A DNA stretch of 64,000 nt from Streptomyces sp. NBC_00654 (GCF_026341775.1 NZ_JAPEOB010000001.1:1550001-1614000); one strand, 5' to 3'; numbered from the stretch's first letter, positions 45,484 through 55,077 are shown. The notes: generated from the sequence alone by a model not told the origin. Numbers and translations are program-made.

Positions 45484-46197
45484 CTACGAGGCCGTCTTCA
45501 GGGCCGCGAGCCGCGCCTCCACCTCGGCGCTCTCGCCCAGGCTGTCCAGCTGCTCGAACTGCGCGTCCAGCGACGAGGCGGCGAGTTCCTGCTTCCCCAG
45601 GGCCTTCGCCTCCTCGCGCCGGACCTTGTCCTCGAAGCGGCTCAGCTCGCTCGTCGGGTCGAGCACGTCGATGTTCTTGACGGCGTCCATCATCTGGTTC
45701 TGCGCCTGTGCGGACTTGGCGCGGGCGACCAGCTCGTCGCGCTTGGACATCAGCTCCGTGAGCTTGTTCCTCATCTGGTCCAGCCCGGACTTGAGCTTGT
45801 CCACCACCTCCGTCTGCGAGGCGATGGCCGGCTCCGCCGTCCTCGCCTCCTGCTCGGCCCGGAGCTGCCGGCCCAGCGCGACCTTGGCCAGGTTGTCGAA
45901 CGTGTCGGCGTCGGCCGCCGAGCCCGCCGCACGCAGCTCGTCCGCCTTCCGGCTGGCCGCGAGGGCCTTCCCGCCCCACTCCGCCGCCGCGTCGATGTCC
46001 TCCCGGTGGTCCTGCTCCATCAGCCGCAGGTTGCCGATGGTGGCGGCCACCGCCTGCTCGGCCTCCGCGATGTTGTTCGTGTAGTCCCGGATCAGCTGGT
46101 CCAGCATCTTCTGCGGGTCCTCCGCCTGGTCGATCAGGGCGTTGATGTTGGCCTTCGCCAGCTGAGTGACGCGGCCGAGAACGGTCTGCTTGGTCAT
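45484..46197 (-). CDS. pspA: PspA/IM30-family protein
   Basis: The 237-aa protein is almost entirely coiled-coil helix, with the PspA/Vipp1 pattern (VLGRVTQLAKANINALIDQA, EDPQKMLDQLIRDYTNNIAE, QTEVVDKLKSGLDQMRNKL). These proteins form membrane-protecting oligomers in envelope stress. The ATG at 46197 follows AAGGAG. It is the gene downstream of the TPM-domain gene on the same strand. Confidence 0.92.
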   Translation of the reverse strand: MTKQTVLGRVTQLAKANINALIDQAEDPQKMLDQLIRDYTNNIAEAEQAVAATIGNLRLMEQDHREDIDAAAEWGGKALAASRKADELRAAGSAADADTFDNLAKVALGRQLRAEQEARTAEPAIASQTEVVDKLKSGLDQMRNKLTELMSKRDELVARAKSAQAQNQMMDAVKNIDVLDPTSELSRFEDKVRREEAKALGKQELAASSLDAQFEQLDSLGESAEVEARLAALKTAS

Positions 46198-46233
46198 GGC
46201 ACTGCTCCTTCGACGACGAACGGAGGACGGGAG

Positions 46234-46385
46234 GGGGTACGGGGGAGTTACGGGCGAGAGGCACGGGGCGAGGTACGGGGCGAGAGGCACGGGGCGAGGC
46301 ACGCGGCGACGTACGGGGCGAGAGGCACGGGGCGGCGTACGGGGAGACGTACGGGGAGACGTACGGGGCGAGAGGTACGGAAGAG
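46234..46385. repeat. Degenerate 12-25-bp tandem repeats
   Basis: Alternating GTACGGGGCGAGAGGCACGG and GGCGAGG-type units fill the gap between the TPM-domain gene stop and pspA. At least six GTACGGGG copies can be seen. Confidence 0.85.
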
Positions 46386-46403
46386 GCGCGCGGGCGAGAG
46401 ACG

Positions 46404-48536
46404 TCAGAAGCGGCCCCCGCCGCCCCGCCGGCCACGGGTTCCCCCGCCGCCGAAACTGCCCGGTCCGCCGAGCGAGCCGCCACCGAGGCCCCCGCCACCG
46501 AAGCCGCCGCCCATGCCGCCCCGGCCGCCTCCGCCCAGCAGCCCGCCGAGGAGGATGCCGCCGAGCACCGCGCCGCCCATGCCGCCCCCGCCCATGCCGC
46601 CGCCGCCCGACCGGACACCGCCGTCCGGGCCCTGCGGGCCGTCGAAGCCGCGTACGTCCTGTTCGGCCAGGCTCCGCGCCTGCCCGGCCAGCGCGTCCGC
46701 CCGCTGTGCCTCGGCCAGCGCGCTCCGGGCGTCGTCCGTGGCGGACAGCTCCCGGGCCCGTTCCCAGCGCCGCTGGGCCTCCGCCAGCCGGGTGCGGGCC
46801 TGGCTGCCGACCGCGCCCCGGTTCGTGGCGATGTAGTCGGCCGCCGCCGCGATCGCGGACCGGGCGGTGAGCATCGCCTGATCGAGGAGCGAACGGGCCC
46901 GGCGGTTGCCCTGGTCCTGCTCGCGGGCCCCGGCCAGCGCCTCGTCCAGCGCGGTGTCCGCCTCCTCCACCCGGCGCAGTGCGTCGATGGGGTCGTGCCG
47001 TCCGGCGGCCACCTCTTCCCGTACGCCACTGAGCACCGTCTCGGCGCGGGCGATCCGGCCGCGCAGATCCGCGGTCGAGACCCCTTCCGATGTGCCCTCC
47101 AGCAGACCTCCCGCGTCCGCCAGGTCCGTCTCCGTCTCGGTGAGCGCGGCCGGCAGCCGGTCCGCCGCCTCGTCCAGCTCCGCGGCCCGCCGGTCCACGG
47201 CGTCGACCAGGGTGGCTGCCTGCCCGACCGCGCCCTCGGTGGCCCGTACGTAGACCGCGGCCCTGGCGTTGTCGCCGTCGTCGACCGCCTGACGGGCCTG
47301 GTTGAGGCTGGATGTGGCGAAGACGAGCCGGTCCTTCGCCTGTTCGATGCCGGCCGCGGCGGGAGCGATGGCGGACTCCGCGTACCGGGCGCGCATACCG
47401 CTCAGCGTGGCCTCCGCCGCCGTGATCCGCCCGGTGAGCTCGCGGAAGGTGGTCTCGACCGTGGCCAGGGCCTGCGGAGCGGTACGTTCCAGGGCGCGCA
47501 GCCGGTCGAAGTCCTCGGACACCGTGTCGAGTCCCCCGTTGGCGGCCGCACAGCGGCTGATGATCTCGTCGAGCATCCGGCGGCGCGTCGCGTCGTCCTC
47601 GGGGAAGGCGTCGTCGAGCTGCTGGCGCAGCCGGAACGCGGCCGTCAGCTCGGACTTCGCCCGGGTGACGGCCTCGGTGAAGGGCGCGGCGGCCTCCTCC
47701 CCGAACTGGGCGGTGGCGAAGCCGAGTTCCTCCTCGCTGGTGCGCACCGCGTCATCGGTGTCCACCAGCACGCCCTTGGCCTGTGCGTCGAGTTCGGGGA
47801 GCGGGAGCGACGGTTCGGGCCCACCGCCCGCGCCGCCCCACCCGCTCGCGGCGGGGGTGGTGCGGCCCGACATGCGCCGCTTGCGCCGGATGTACGCGTA
47901 GGCGGCGACCCCGCCCGCGCCGACGACGAGGACCACGGGCAGGACGAGGTCCCCGGCGCTGCTGGGGTCGGAGTCTCCCGTTCCGGGGTCGGCGGGGCCC
48001 GGAGTGAGGGTCGGCGTCGGTACCGGCTGCCCGGCCAGTACGGCGGAGTAGCCGTTGGCCGCCCCGATGGCGGCGCCGGCCCAGTCGTTCTCCCGGAGGG
48101 CGGGCTCGATCGCGGTCCCCGCCACGTCCTGGAGCTGGGCGTCGGTGAGCCGGGAGCCCGCGTCGACGGAGTAGGCGTACTGCCGGTCGTGGGTGGCGAC
48201 GGAGAGCAGCACGTCCTCCTGGCCCAGACCGTTGCGGTTGGCGGTCTCATCGGCCCAGGTCTGCGCGGACCGGCCGGAGAAGTCGCGCACGTACACGACG
48301 AAGAGCTGGACGCGGCGGTCGTCGAAGAGCTGGTCGAGGGCCGCCTTCACCTGCGGCTCACGGTCGCCGAGCGCTCCCACCCGGTCGGTGATCTGCCCGT
48401 CGCGGGAGAGCGTGACCGGGTCGTCGGCACGGGCGGTCACGGCGGGGAACAGGACCAGCCAGCACACCGCCAGCAGCGCGGTGAGCACGGCCCTGCCGGG
48501 TATGGGGCTCCGGGTGCGACTCACGGGCGGCATCAC
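46404..48536 (-). CDS. TPM-domain membrane protein with long helical and Gly-rich tail
   Basis: The 710-aa protein has a signal/anchor (about 15-37) and a TPM domain at about 45-175 (ITDRVGALGD, LFVVYVRDFSGRSAQTWADE, NDWAGAAIGAANGYSAVL). One membrane helix (about 197-215) and about 380 residues of coiled-coil helix follow. The last 90 residues are nearly all glycine with interspersed Met/Phe, ending GRRGGGGRF. TPM proteins are membrane-associated and often sit beside pspA. GTG 48536 follows TAGCCT by 7 nt, so the mRNA is probably leaderless. Confidence 0.88.
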   Translation of the reverse strand: MMPPVSRTRSPIPGRAVLTALLAVCWLVLFPAVTARADDPVTLSRDGQITDRVGALGDREPQVKAALDQLFDDRRVQLFVVYVRDFSGRSAQTWADETANRNGLGQEDVLLSVATHDRQYAYSVDAGSRLTDAQLQDVAGTAIEPALRENDWAGAAIGAANGYSAVLAGQPVPTPTLTPGPADPGTGDSDPSSAGDLVLPVVLVVGAGGVAAYAYIRRKRRMSGRTTPAASGWGGAGGGPEPSLPLPELDAQAKGVLVDTDDAVRTSEEELGFATAQFGEEAAAPFTEAVTRAKSELTAAFRLRQQLDDAFPEDDATRRRMLDEIISRCAAANGGLDTVSEDFDRLRALERTAPQALATVETTFRELTGRITAAEATLSGMRARYAESAIAPAAAGIEQAKDRLVFATSSLNQARQAVDDGDNARAAVYVRATEGAVGQAATLVDAVDRRAAELDEAADRLPAALTETETDLADAGGLLEGTSEGVSTADLRGRIARAETVLSGVREEVAAGRHDPIDALRRVEEADTALDEALAGAREQDQGNRRARSLLDQAMLTARSAIAAAADYIATNRGAVGSQARTRLAEAQRRWERARELSATDDARSALAEAQRADALAGQARSLAEQDVRGFDGPQGPDGGVRSGGGGMGGGGMGGAVLGGILLGGLLGGGGRGGMGGGFGGGGLGGGSLGGPGSFGGGGTRGRRGGGGRF

Positions 48537-48543
48537 ATTTGTG

Positions 48544-48549
48544 AGGCTA
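48544..48549 (-). promoter_or_regulatory. -10 element, leaderless promoter of the TPM gene
   Basis: TAGCCT, a 7-nt spacer and GTG on the minus strand, without a ribosome-binding site. Confidence 0.55.
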
Positions 48550-48649
48550 TGTCCACCCTCGGTGACCCGCTACCCGACGTGGACCGCGAGGGCCGGCCGC
48601 GGTGGCCCTCACGGTCCACGCACCCTCGGCCCTCACGGTCCGTGCGCCG

Positions 48650-50173
48650 TCAGATGGAGAAACGCTCCTTGGCGAGCAGCGGACGCACCCGGGAGCGGAA
48701 GCCGCCGGTCCGGAACGGTGTCTGGAGCAGACCGGGACGGATCGCCTGGGCCAGCGCCGCCGCGATCATGCCCTGGTCGAGGGCGAGCATGAAGTCGCTG
48801 ACCCGGCCGGTGCCGACGTTCACCGAGTCCCGGAAGCCGTATCCGTCGTGGTAGGCGCCGAAGTCCCGGTCCAGCGCGTGCAGGTTGGCCACCGCCTCCC
48901 GCGGGGCGTACGGCAGCGCGAGGAACGAGGCGTGCGGCGTGACCACACCGTTGGTGAACGCGGACGCGGGCGGCAGCGGCGCACCGTCGGTCGTGTACGT
49001 ACGGTCGGTGTTGGAGGCGTAACCGTCCACCTGCATGCCGAGCGCGTCCACGCCGTACTCCTGGTAGCCGCCCTCGGGGATGTTCGAGGGGGAGAACCCC
49101 CAGTACCCGTACTCCGCCTCCCGCATGCCGTGGTCGATCTGGCTCCGCACGTACCGCTGGTGGTTGCGGCCCCAGGACCGGGGCGACCACTCCGGCTCCG
49201 GCACGAACAGCGGGACCATCAGGGCCTCGAACATGGAGCCGCCCCAGGTGGGGACGATCTTCCGGCCGCGGTGGGTGTAGTGCCCCTGCCAGACGCGTAC
49301 GCCGTCCATGGCGACGTAACCGCCCTGCGGGTACTGCTCCTGGCCGTGCTCGGGAAGCATCGTGCGCAGCAGGTGCCAGTAGTGGTCGCCGGGCAGCGAG
49401 CCATCGGCGATGCCCAGGTAGCTGGCCATGCGGGGCTCGGTGTTCAGCGCCCCGTAGTGGTGGCCGGTCGGCTCCTCCGTGTCGGTCCAGAACCCGCCGC
49501 GCAGCTGGCCGGGGCCCGCGACCGGATCGGCCGGGTCGTACGGCGTGTAGTAGTACGACCAGTCGGCTTCCGCGAGGATCCGCGCGATGCGGGGGCGCAG
49601 GGAGGGCGCGGCGTCGGCGGCGATCCGCAGACCGGTGACCAGCCAGGCGTTGTCGACCGAGGAGAGGAACGGGCGGACGGGGTCGCCGGTGCCGGGCCAC
49701 CGGGTCAGTACCGAACCGTCGTGCGCGTCGTACCAGTTGAGCCAGAAGCCGTGGTGGCGCTCCAGCTTCTCGACGGCGGAGACGGTGTGCGCCAGCTTGC
49801 GGCGCATCGAGGTCTCGCTGATCACCCCGAGTCCGGCGGCGGCGACGGTCGACCACAGCCCGCAGCCGATGTTGGTGGGCGAGGTCTGGCGCGACTGCAC
49901 GGGGGCGCCGGAGCCGCTGAGGTCGATCTTGTCCGTGGCGAGACCGAAGTCGGTCGTCATCGCCTCGATCGACCGGTAGGTGTCCCGGAACCAGCGCAGC
50001 AGCTGCCGGTCGTCGGCGGAGTACGGGGAGTGCGCGCCGCGACCGGCTCCGGCCATGGCCCCCGCGGTGCGGGCGGGCGGGGACGCGGCGGTGGCGGAGT
50101 GCGCCGTTACGGCTCCGAGGGAAAGGGCGGCGGCCCCCGTTCCCGCGGCGGTGATGAATGTGCGACGGTCCAT
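48650..50173 (-). CDS. Tat-exported glycoside hydrolase, PF10091/GH144-like
   Basis: The 507-aa precursor has a twin-arginine signal (MDRRTFITAAGTGAAALSLG). The (alpha/alpha)6 domain shows NAWLVTGLRIAAD, TEPRMASYLGI, PTWGGSMFEALMVPLFVPE, WGFSPSNIPEGGYQEYG, VVTPHASFLALPYAP and YGFRDSVN. This matches the Glycoamylase (PF10091) family, whose characterised GH144 members hydrolyse beta-1,2-glucan. Adjacent GH1, ABC and LacI genes suggest a role in beta-glucan or beta-glucoside use. The exact substrate is inference. It has its own ribosome site (GGGAG). Confidence 0.82.
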   Translation of the reverse strand: MDRRTFITAAGTGAAALSLGAVTAHSATAASPPARTAGAMAGAGRGAHSPYSADDRQLLRWFRDTYRSIEAMTTDFGLATDKIDLSGSGAPVQSRQTSPTNIGCGLWSTVAAAGLGVISETSMRRKLAHTVSAVEKLERHHGFWLNWYDAHDGSVLTRWPGTGDPVRPFLSSVDNAWLVTGLRIAADAAPSLRPRIARILAEADWSYYYTPYDPADPVAGPGQLRGGFWTDTEEPTGHHYGALNTEPRMASYLGIADGSLPGDHYWHLLRTMLPEHGQEQYPQGGYVAMDGVRVWQGHYTHRGRKIVPTWGGSMFEALMVPLFVPEPEWSPRSWGRNHQRYVRSQIDHGMREAEYGYWGFSPSNIPEGGYQEYGVDALGMQVDGYASNTDRTYTTDGAPLPPASAFTNGVVTPHASFLALPYAPREAVANLHALDRDFGAYHDGYGFRDSVNVGTGRVSDFMLALDQGMIAAALAQAIRPGLLQTPFRTGGFRSRVRPLLAKERFSI

Positions 50174-50453
50174 GAAGGTCCAGCTCCCGGTGGCAGAAGG
50201 GGGAAGGGGGAATTTCGTGGCGTGCTCGGTGCCGCTGCCGCGGCGTGGGCCGTGTCGGAACGACGGCGGCAGCGGCTGTGGGTGTCACATGACGCGAGGC
50301 GACGTGACGTGACGCGAGGCGACGTGACGGAGGGCGGGACGGCCCGGCCGTGCGGGACGCCCCGGATGCGCGTGGGCGGCCGGAGCTGTGGGCTCCGGCC
50401 GCACCGGACGGCGAACGGCGGTAGCGGGGCACGGCGCGCCGAACGCCTGGGTG

Positions 50454-50494
50454 GTGCGGGAGCCGGCGGCCGTCAGGTGCGCCGGCTCCCGCAC
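50454..50494 (-). terminator. Second terminator after the GH1 gene
   Basis: A perfect 15-bp stem (GTGCGGGAGCCGGCG and its complement) with an 11-nt loop. Confidence 0.8.
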
Positions 50495-50538
50495 CGGAGG
50501 GAGCCGTCAGGTGGCTCCCCGTCCGTGGGGTGGTGCCG

Positions 50539-50583
50539 GAGCCTGCCGGGGTGACCTCCGGTCGAGGGTCACCCGGCAGGCTC
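50539..50583 (-). terminator. Terminator directly after the GH1 stop
   Basis: A 17-bp stem with a one-base bulge (GAGCCTGCCGGGGTGACC with GGTCACCCGGCAGGCTC) directly abuts the stop codon of the glucosidase gene. Confidence 0.85.
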
Positions 50584-51786
50584 TCAGCCGGTGATGCGCG
50601 GGAGGGTGCGGGTGCGGCCCATCTCGCCCAGCCAGACGGCGGACGGCTTCGGCAGCCGCTCGAAGGTCTCGGGGTCCCAGCCGATCAGACCGAAGGTGGG
50701 CTTGTAGGAGCCCCACTCGTAGTTGTCGAGCGCGCTCCACGCCAGGTAGCCCTGGATGTTGAGGCCGTCCTCCAGCGCGGAGGCGACCTCGTTCAGAGCG
50801 CCGGTGTAGTAGTCGACCCGACGGGTGTCGACATCGGTCGCGATGCCGTTCTCCGTGACGATCAGCGCGACGCCGTTGCCGAGGATGCCGGCGGTGTGGC
50901 GCAGGGCGTGGCCGACGGCGGAGGGGTAGTACTCCCACTGGGTCAGCGTGCGCTCGACGTCGTCCGCGGTCGGGATCGGGCCCTCGGGGCCGATCTTGGT
51001 GCGGGTGTAGGACTGGACACCGATCCAGTCGTCGCCGCGGGAGGCCTCGATGAAGATGTCCTCGCGCGGGTACCGGTAGGCGGCGGTGACGTCCTCGGCG
51101 CCCGGGAGCGCCTGGTAGACCTGGTTGGCGATGGTCCAGCCGACCTGGATGCCGGCGTCGATCGCCCGGACTTCCTTGACGGCCGCGTGGTGGGCGGCGA
51201 TGACGGCCTGGGTGGTCTCGTCGTCCGGGGTCGGCAGACCGGCGGGCGGGAAGCCGATGTCCCCGCGCTTGGCCTGGCCGGCCATCACGGCGATCATGTT
51301 CGGCTCGTTGATGGTGCAGACGTGGCTGACGCCCTGGGAGATCACCGGTGCGCAGGCCGCGACGTAGCGGGCGAAGAGCTCGACCGCGCCCTCGGCCGTC
51401 CAGCCGCCGCGCGCCTCGAACCACTGCGGCACGGTGAAGTGGTGCAGGGTGATCATCGGGCGCAGACCGCGCGCGACGGCGCCTTCGACCATGCGCCGGT
51501 AGTGGGCGAGCTCGGCCCGGGAGAACTGGCCCTCGGCGGGCTCGATCCGCGCCCACTCGATGGAGAAGCGGTAGTCCGTGAAGCCGAGTCCGGCCAGGAC
51601 GTCCATGTCCTCGTTCCAGCGGTGGTAGCTGTCACAGGCGTCCAGGCTGGGCTCCTGGATGTGGGTGCCGGTGGAGTGTTCCTTGACCCACCAGTCGCTG
51701 TTGGTGTTGTTGCCCTCGATCTGGTGGGCGGCCGTGGAGGCACCCCACAGGAAGCCTTCGGGGAACGGGACCGTGGTGTGAGTCAT
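50584..51786 (-). CDS. GH1 beta-glucosidase
   Basis: The 400-aa cytoplasmic enzyme has the GH1 barrel, with acid/base Glu161 (TINEPN) and nucleophile Glu312 (VTENG). The N-terminal signature is FPEGFLWGASTAAHQIEG, and SALDNYEWG marks the aglycone/substrate site. It is somewhat shorter than the usual 440-480 aa. It is last in the ABC transporter operon and presumably hydrolyses imported beta-linked disaccharides. Two terminators follow it. Confidence 0.94.
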   Translation of the reverse strand: MTHTTVPFPEGFLWGASTAAHQIEGNNTNSDWWVKEHSTGTHIQEPSLDACDSYHRWNEDMDVLAGLGFTDYRFSIEWARIEPAEGQFSRAELAHYRRMVEGAVARGLRPMITLHHFTVPQWFEARGGWTAEGAVELFARYVAACAPVISQGVSHVCTINEPNMIAVMAGQAKRGDIGFPPAGLPTPDDETTQAVIAAHHAAVKEVRAIDAGIQVGWTIANQVYQALPGAEDVTAAYRYPREDIFIEASRGDDWIGVQSYTRTKIGPEGPIPTADDVERTLTQWEYYPSAVGHALRHTAGILGNGVALIVTENGIATDVDTRRVDYYTGALNEVASALEDGLNIQGYLAWSALDNYEWGSYKPTFGLIGWDPETFERLPKPSAVWLGEMGRTRTLPRITG

Positions 51787-51886
51787 GGCGAGATGTCCTT
51801 CTGCTGCGTAAGGGGTGTGGCCGTGGGGGTGTGCGGGGCACGGCCTCGTACGTGTCCGGGCTGCCCGGCGGGGGCGGCCGGGCGGG

Positions 51887-52786
51887 CTACTTCATGCCCG
51901 CCGTGGCGATGCCCTGGGTGAAGTGCCGCTGCAGTGCGATGAAGAGGATCAGCACCGGCAGCACGACCAGGAACGCTCCGGCCATCAGCATGCCGTTGGA
52001 GCCACCGGCCTTGTTCGGGTCCGTGGCGAACGTCGCCAGGGCGACCGGGAGCGTGTACTTGTCGGGATCGTTGGTCGCGATCAGCGGCCAGACGAAGTTG
52101 TTCCAGGAACCGAGGAAGGTGAAGATCGAGAGCGTCGCGAGGGCGGGCTTCACCAGCGGCATCACGATCCGCCAGAAGATGTACCACTCACCGGCGCCGT
52201 CCATCCGGGCCGCTTCCAGCAGCTCGTCCGGGATCGACTGCATGAACTGCCGCATCAGGAAGACCCCGAAGGCTCCGGCGGCGAACGGCAGCACCAGACC
52301 CGCGTACGAGTCGATCAGCTGGAGCTTGCTCATCAGCACGAAGAGCGGCAGCAGCATCAGGTTGCCGGGGACCATCAGAGCGCCGAGGACCAGACCGAAG
52401 ATCTTGTTCTTGCCGACGAAGTTCAGCTTGGCCAGCGCGTACCCCATCATCGAGCAGAACACCAGGTTCGCGACGGTGACCAGCACCGCGACGATCACGG
52501 AGTTCATGAAGTACAGCGGCAGGTTCAGCTCGTCGAGCAGCTGCCGGAAGTTCTCCAGCGTCCACTCGGTCGGAATCCACACCGGCGGGCTGGCCGACAG
52601 CTCACTCTGTGTCTTGAAGGCGGAGAGCCCCATCCAGAGGAAGGGCGCGGACATGACCAGCAGTCCGACCGACAGCAGGACGTAGACGAGCGGGCGCTTC
52701 AGATTCCGCTTCCGCTTCGGTACGGAGGTCTGCTCGGGCTTCTTCGACGGCGCCGTCCGCACGGCACCGGGTGCATTGGCGCTCAT
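51887..52786 (-). CDS. Sugar ABC transporter permease (MalG/CebG type)
   Basis: The 299-aa inner-membrane permease has six hydrophobic segments. The conserved EAA loop is EAARMDGAGEWYIFWRIVMP. The N-terminus is basic and cytoplasmic (VPKRKRNLKRP). Its ATG overlaps the stop of the preceding permease (ATGA). It forms the translocation pore with its partner; no ATPase gene is nearby, so a shared MsiK-type ATPase is likely. Confidence 0.93.
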   Translation of the reverse strand: MSANAPGAVRTAPSKKPEQTSVPKRKRNLKRPLVYVLLSVGLLVMSAPFLWMGLSAFKTQSELSASPPVWIPTEWTLENFRQLLDELNLPLYFMNSVIVAVLVTVANLVFCSMMGYALAKLNFVGKNKIFGLVLGALMVPGNLMLLPLFVLMSKLQLIDSYAGLVLPFAAGAFGVFLMRQFMQSIPDELLEAARMDGAGEWYIFWRIVMPLVKPALATLSIFTFLGSWNNFVWPLIATNDPDKYTLPVALATFATDPNKAGGSNGMLMAGAFLVVLPVLILFIALQRHFTQGIATAGMK

Positions 52787-53772
52787 TTGGTGTTGTCCTT
52801 CAGCAGTCGGAGCTGGAGCACCGTGATGCCCATGATCACTACGAAGAGGACATACGCCATGGCGCTCGCATAGCCCATGTGGAAGAAGTTGAAGCCTTCG
52901 CGGTACATGTTCAGCGAGACGGTGAGGGTGGAGTCGGAGGGGCCGCCCTGGGTCATCACGAACGGCTCCTCGAACACATTGAGGTAGCCGATGGTGGTGA
53001 TCACCGTGGCGTACAGCAGCGTGGGCCGCAGCAGGGGCACCGTGATGCCTCTGAACTCCTGCCAGACCCCGGCGCCGTCGAGCTTCGCGGCCTCCCGGAC
53101 CTCGGTGGGAATGGCCTGCAGGCCCGCGATGAAGAGCACCATGACCGTGCCGACGTTGCGCCAGACCGCCATCGCGATCATCGAGGGCATGGCGAGCGTC
53201 TCGGAACCGAGGAAGTCGGGTGAGGTGAGGCCCACTTCGGCGAAGAGGCCGGAGATCAGCCCGTCGCTCGGGTCGAGCACGAACCGCCAGACCACGGCGA
53301 CCGCGACGATGGTGGTGACCACCGGGGCGTAGAAACCGACGCGGAAGAAGGTCCGCGCCCGGTCGATGCCGTTGTTGAGCAGCACCGCGACGACAAGGCC
53401 GATACCGATCGTCAGCGGGACTCCGATGACCACGAAGTAGGCCGTGTTGAACAGCGACTTGAGGAACTTCTCGTCGCCGAACAGCTTGACGTAGTTCTCG
53501 AAGCCGATGAAGTTCGCTTCCCACGGGCGCGTCACATTGCGCAGCCCGAAGTCCGTGAAGCTCATCACCAGCGTGGCGACGATCGGGAACGCCATGAAGA
53601 CGGTGAAGAGGACGATGAAGGGGGTGGAGAACAGCCAGCCGGCCGCGTTCTGCACACCCATCGACTTCTTGCGGCCCCGGCGATCCTTGGGCCCGGCGGC
53701 CGGGGACTTCGCGGTCCCCGGCCCGGCCGGCACCTTGGCCGGCTGCGCGGCCTTTCCGGTCGTGGTGCTCAT
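52783..53772 (-). CDS. Sugar ABC transporter permease (MalF/CebF type)
   Basis: The 329-aa permease has a Pro/Ala/Lys-rich N-terminus of about 40 residues, then six membrane helices. The EAA loop is EAAKLDGAGVWQEFRGITVP. It starts 5 bp after the binding-protein gene stop and overlaps the next permease, so this is a tight operon. Confidence 0.93.
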   Translation of the reverse strand: MSTTTGKAAQPAKVPAGPGTAKSPAAGPKDRRGRKKSMGVQNAAGWLFSTPFIVLFTVFMAFPIVATLVMSFTDFGLRNVTRPWEANFIGFENYVKLFGDEKFLKSLFNTAYFVVIGVPLTIGIGLVVAVLLNNGIDRARTFFRVGFYAPVVTTIVAVAVVWRFVLDPSDGLISGLFAEVGLTSPDFLGSETLAMPSMIAMAVWRNVGTVMVLFIAGLQAIPTEVREAAKLDGAGVWQEFRGITVPLLRPTLLYATVITTIGYLNVFEEPFVMTQGGPSDSTLTVSLNMYREGFNFFHMGYASAMAYVLFVVIMGITVLQLRLLKDNTK

Positions 53773-53777
53773 GGCTC

Positions 53778-55022
53778 CTACTTCACGAGGCCTTCGATCT
53801 GGGACTGCGCCGTCTTCAGCGCGTCCTCGGCGGAAGCCTTGCCCTGCGTCACCTTCGCGATGGCCTGGTCGACCTTGTCGGTGATCTCCGTCCACTTGGC
53901 CATGGACGGCGAGGACTTGGCGGTGTCCATCTGCTTCTTGAAGACCTGGAGGTTGGCGTCGTCGGCGAGCGAGCCGGAGGTCCAGGCCGAGGTGTTGGCC
54001 GGGAGGTCCTTGGTGCGCTCGTACCAGTCGGCCTGGCCCTTGGTGTCGGTCAGGTACTTGATGAACTCCGTGGCGGCGGCCTTGTGCTCGCTGTCCTTGG
54101 AGATCACCAGGGAGGAGCCGCCGGCCATGGAGACCGAGGACTTGTCCGCCGGGACGTTGGCCACGGTCCACTTGCCCTTGAGCTGGGGCTGGCCCTCGTT
54201 CAGGAGGGTCACGTGCCAGGGGCCGCCGAAGAACATCGGGACGCGGCCGTTGCCGAAGTCCTTCACGACGTCGTAGCCGGGCTGCACGGACTTGTTGGAG
54301 AGGCCCTTGTCGAAGTACGAGCCGTACTCCTTCAGCGCCTTGACGGCCTCGGGGCTGTCGATGACGGCCTCGCCCTTGTCATTGACGATCTCGCCGCCCG
54401 CCGAGTACAGGAAGGAGTAGAAGTTCTGCACCGTGTCCAGGCCGCTCGGCTGGATGGACAGGCCCCACTTGGTACCGGTCTTCTTCTGGTACGCGGTCGC
54501 GAGGTCCTGCATCTCCTTCCAGTTGGTCGGAGCCTTGTCGATGCCCGCCTTCTCGGCCAGGTCGGTGCGGTAGTAGAGGACACGGGTGTCGACGTACCAC
54601 GGCACGCCGTAGGCGGTGCCGTCCACCTCGCCCTGGTTCCAGCCCGACTCGAAGAAGTCCTTCTTGTCGAAGACCTTGGTGTCGACCGGCTCCAGGACAC
54701 CGAGCTCGGCGAACTCGCCCATGTAGCTGCCGCCCATCTGCGCCACGTCCGGCATGGTGCCGGCGGCGGCCGCGGAGACCAGCTTCTGGTGGGCGACGTC
54801 CCAGCCCACCGGGGTCACCTTCACGGTGATGTTCGGGTTGGCCTTCTCGTAGACCTTGGCCACATCGGCGAGCTTCTCGCCCTCGGCCCCCATGGCCCAG
54901 ACGGTGAGCGTCTGCTTCTTGTCCGCGGCGACGTCGTCGCCGCCGGAGCTGCCGCAAGCGGTGATGCCGAAGGCGAGCGCGACAGCGATGCTGACGGAGG
55001 CGGTTCTGGCGGTGCGGGACAT
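53778..55022 (-). CDS. Sugar ABC transporter solute-binding lipoprotein (CebE-like)
   Basis: The 414-aa type 1 (SBP_bac_1) binding protein has a lipoprotein signal with lipobox ITAC (Cys23). LTVWAMGAEGEKLADVAKVY, DVAQMGGSYMGEF and AYGVPWYVDTRVLYYRTDLA are typical. The ATG follows AAGGAGGA by 7 nt. It probably captures beta-glucosides or oligosaccharides. A palindromic operator lies 27-55 bp upstream of the start. Confidence 0.93.
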   Translation of the reverse strand: MSRTARTASVSIAVALAFGITACGSSGGDDVAADKKQTLTVWAMGAEGEKLADVAKVYEKANPNITVKVTPVGWDVAHQKLVSAAAAGTMPDVAQMGGSYMGEFAELGVLEPVDTKVFDKKDFFESGWNQGEVDGTAYGVPWYVDTRVLYYRTDLAEKAGIDKAPTNWKEMQDLATAYQKKTGTKWGLSIQPSGLDTVQNFYSFLYSAGGEIVNDKGEAVIDSPEAVKALKEYGSYFDKGLSNKSVQPGYDVVKDFGNGRVPMFFGGPWHVTLLNEGQPQLKGKWTVANVPADKSSVSMAGGSSLVISKDSEHKAAATEFIKYLTDTKGQADWYERTKDLPANTSAWTSGSLADDANLQVFKKQMDTAKSSPSMAKWTEITDKVDQAIAKVTQGKASAEDALKTAQSQIEGLVK

Positions 55023-55048
55023 GGAGGGCTCCTCCTTGAGCAATCCGA

Positions 55049-55077
55049 ATGTATGCGCTGCCTGTAAGCGCATACAT
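55049..55077. promoter_or_regulatory. LacI-type operator upstream of the ABC sugar operon
   Basis: ATGTATGCGCT and AGCGCATACAT form a perfect 11-bp inverted repeat around 7 nt. Within it, TGTAAGCGCATACA (55063-55076) matches the box upstream of the LacI gene at 12 of 14 bases. Confidence 0.75.

Larger units (their letters stand above)
50174..50583. other. Intergenic region with 20-bp repeat and two terminators
   Basis: The gap between the GH1 and PF10091 genes holds two strong hairpins and a 20-bp tandem duplication (GACGCGAGGCGACGTGAC at 50291 and 50311). I found no copy of the LacI box. The PF10091-like gene therefore probably has a separate promoter. Confidence 0.6.

Noticed and set aside
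43820..47029. A 1069-codon minus-strand frame across the sensor phosphatase, pspA and TPM genes
   Set aside because: It overlaps three genes with strong family motifs; composition alone explains it.
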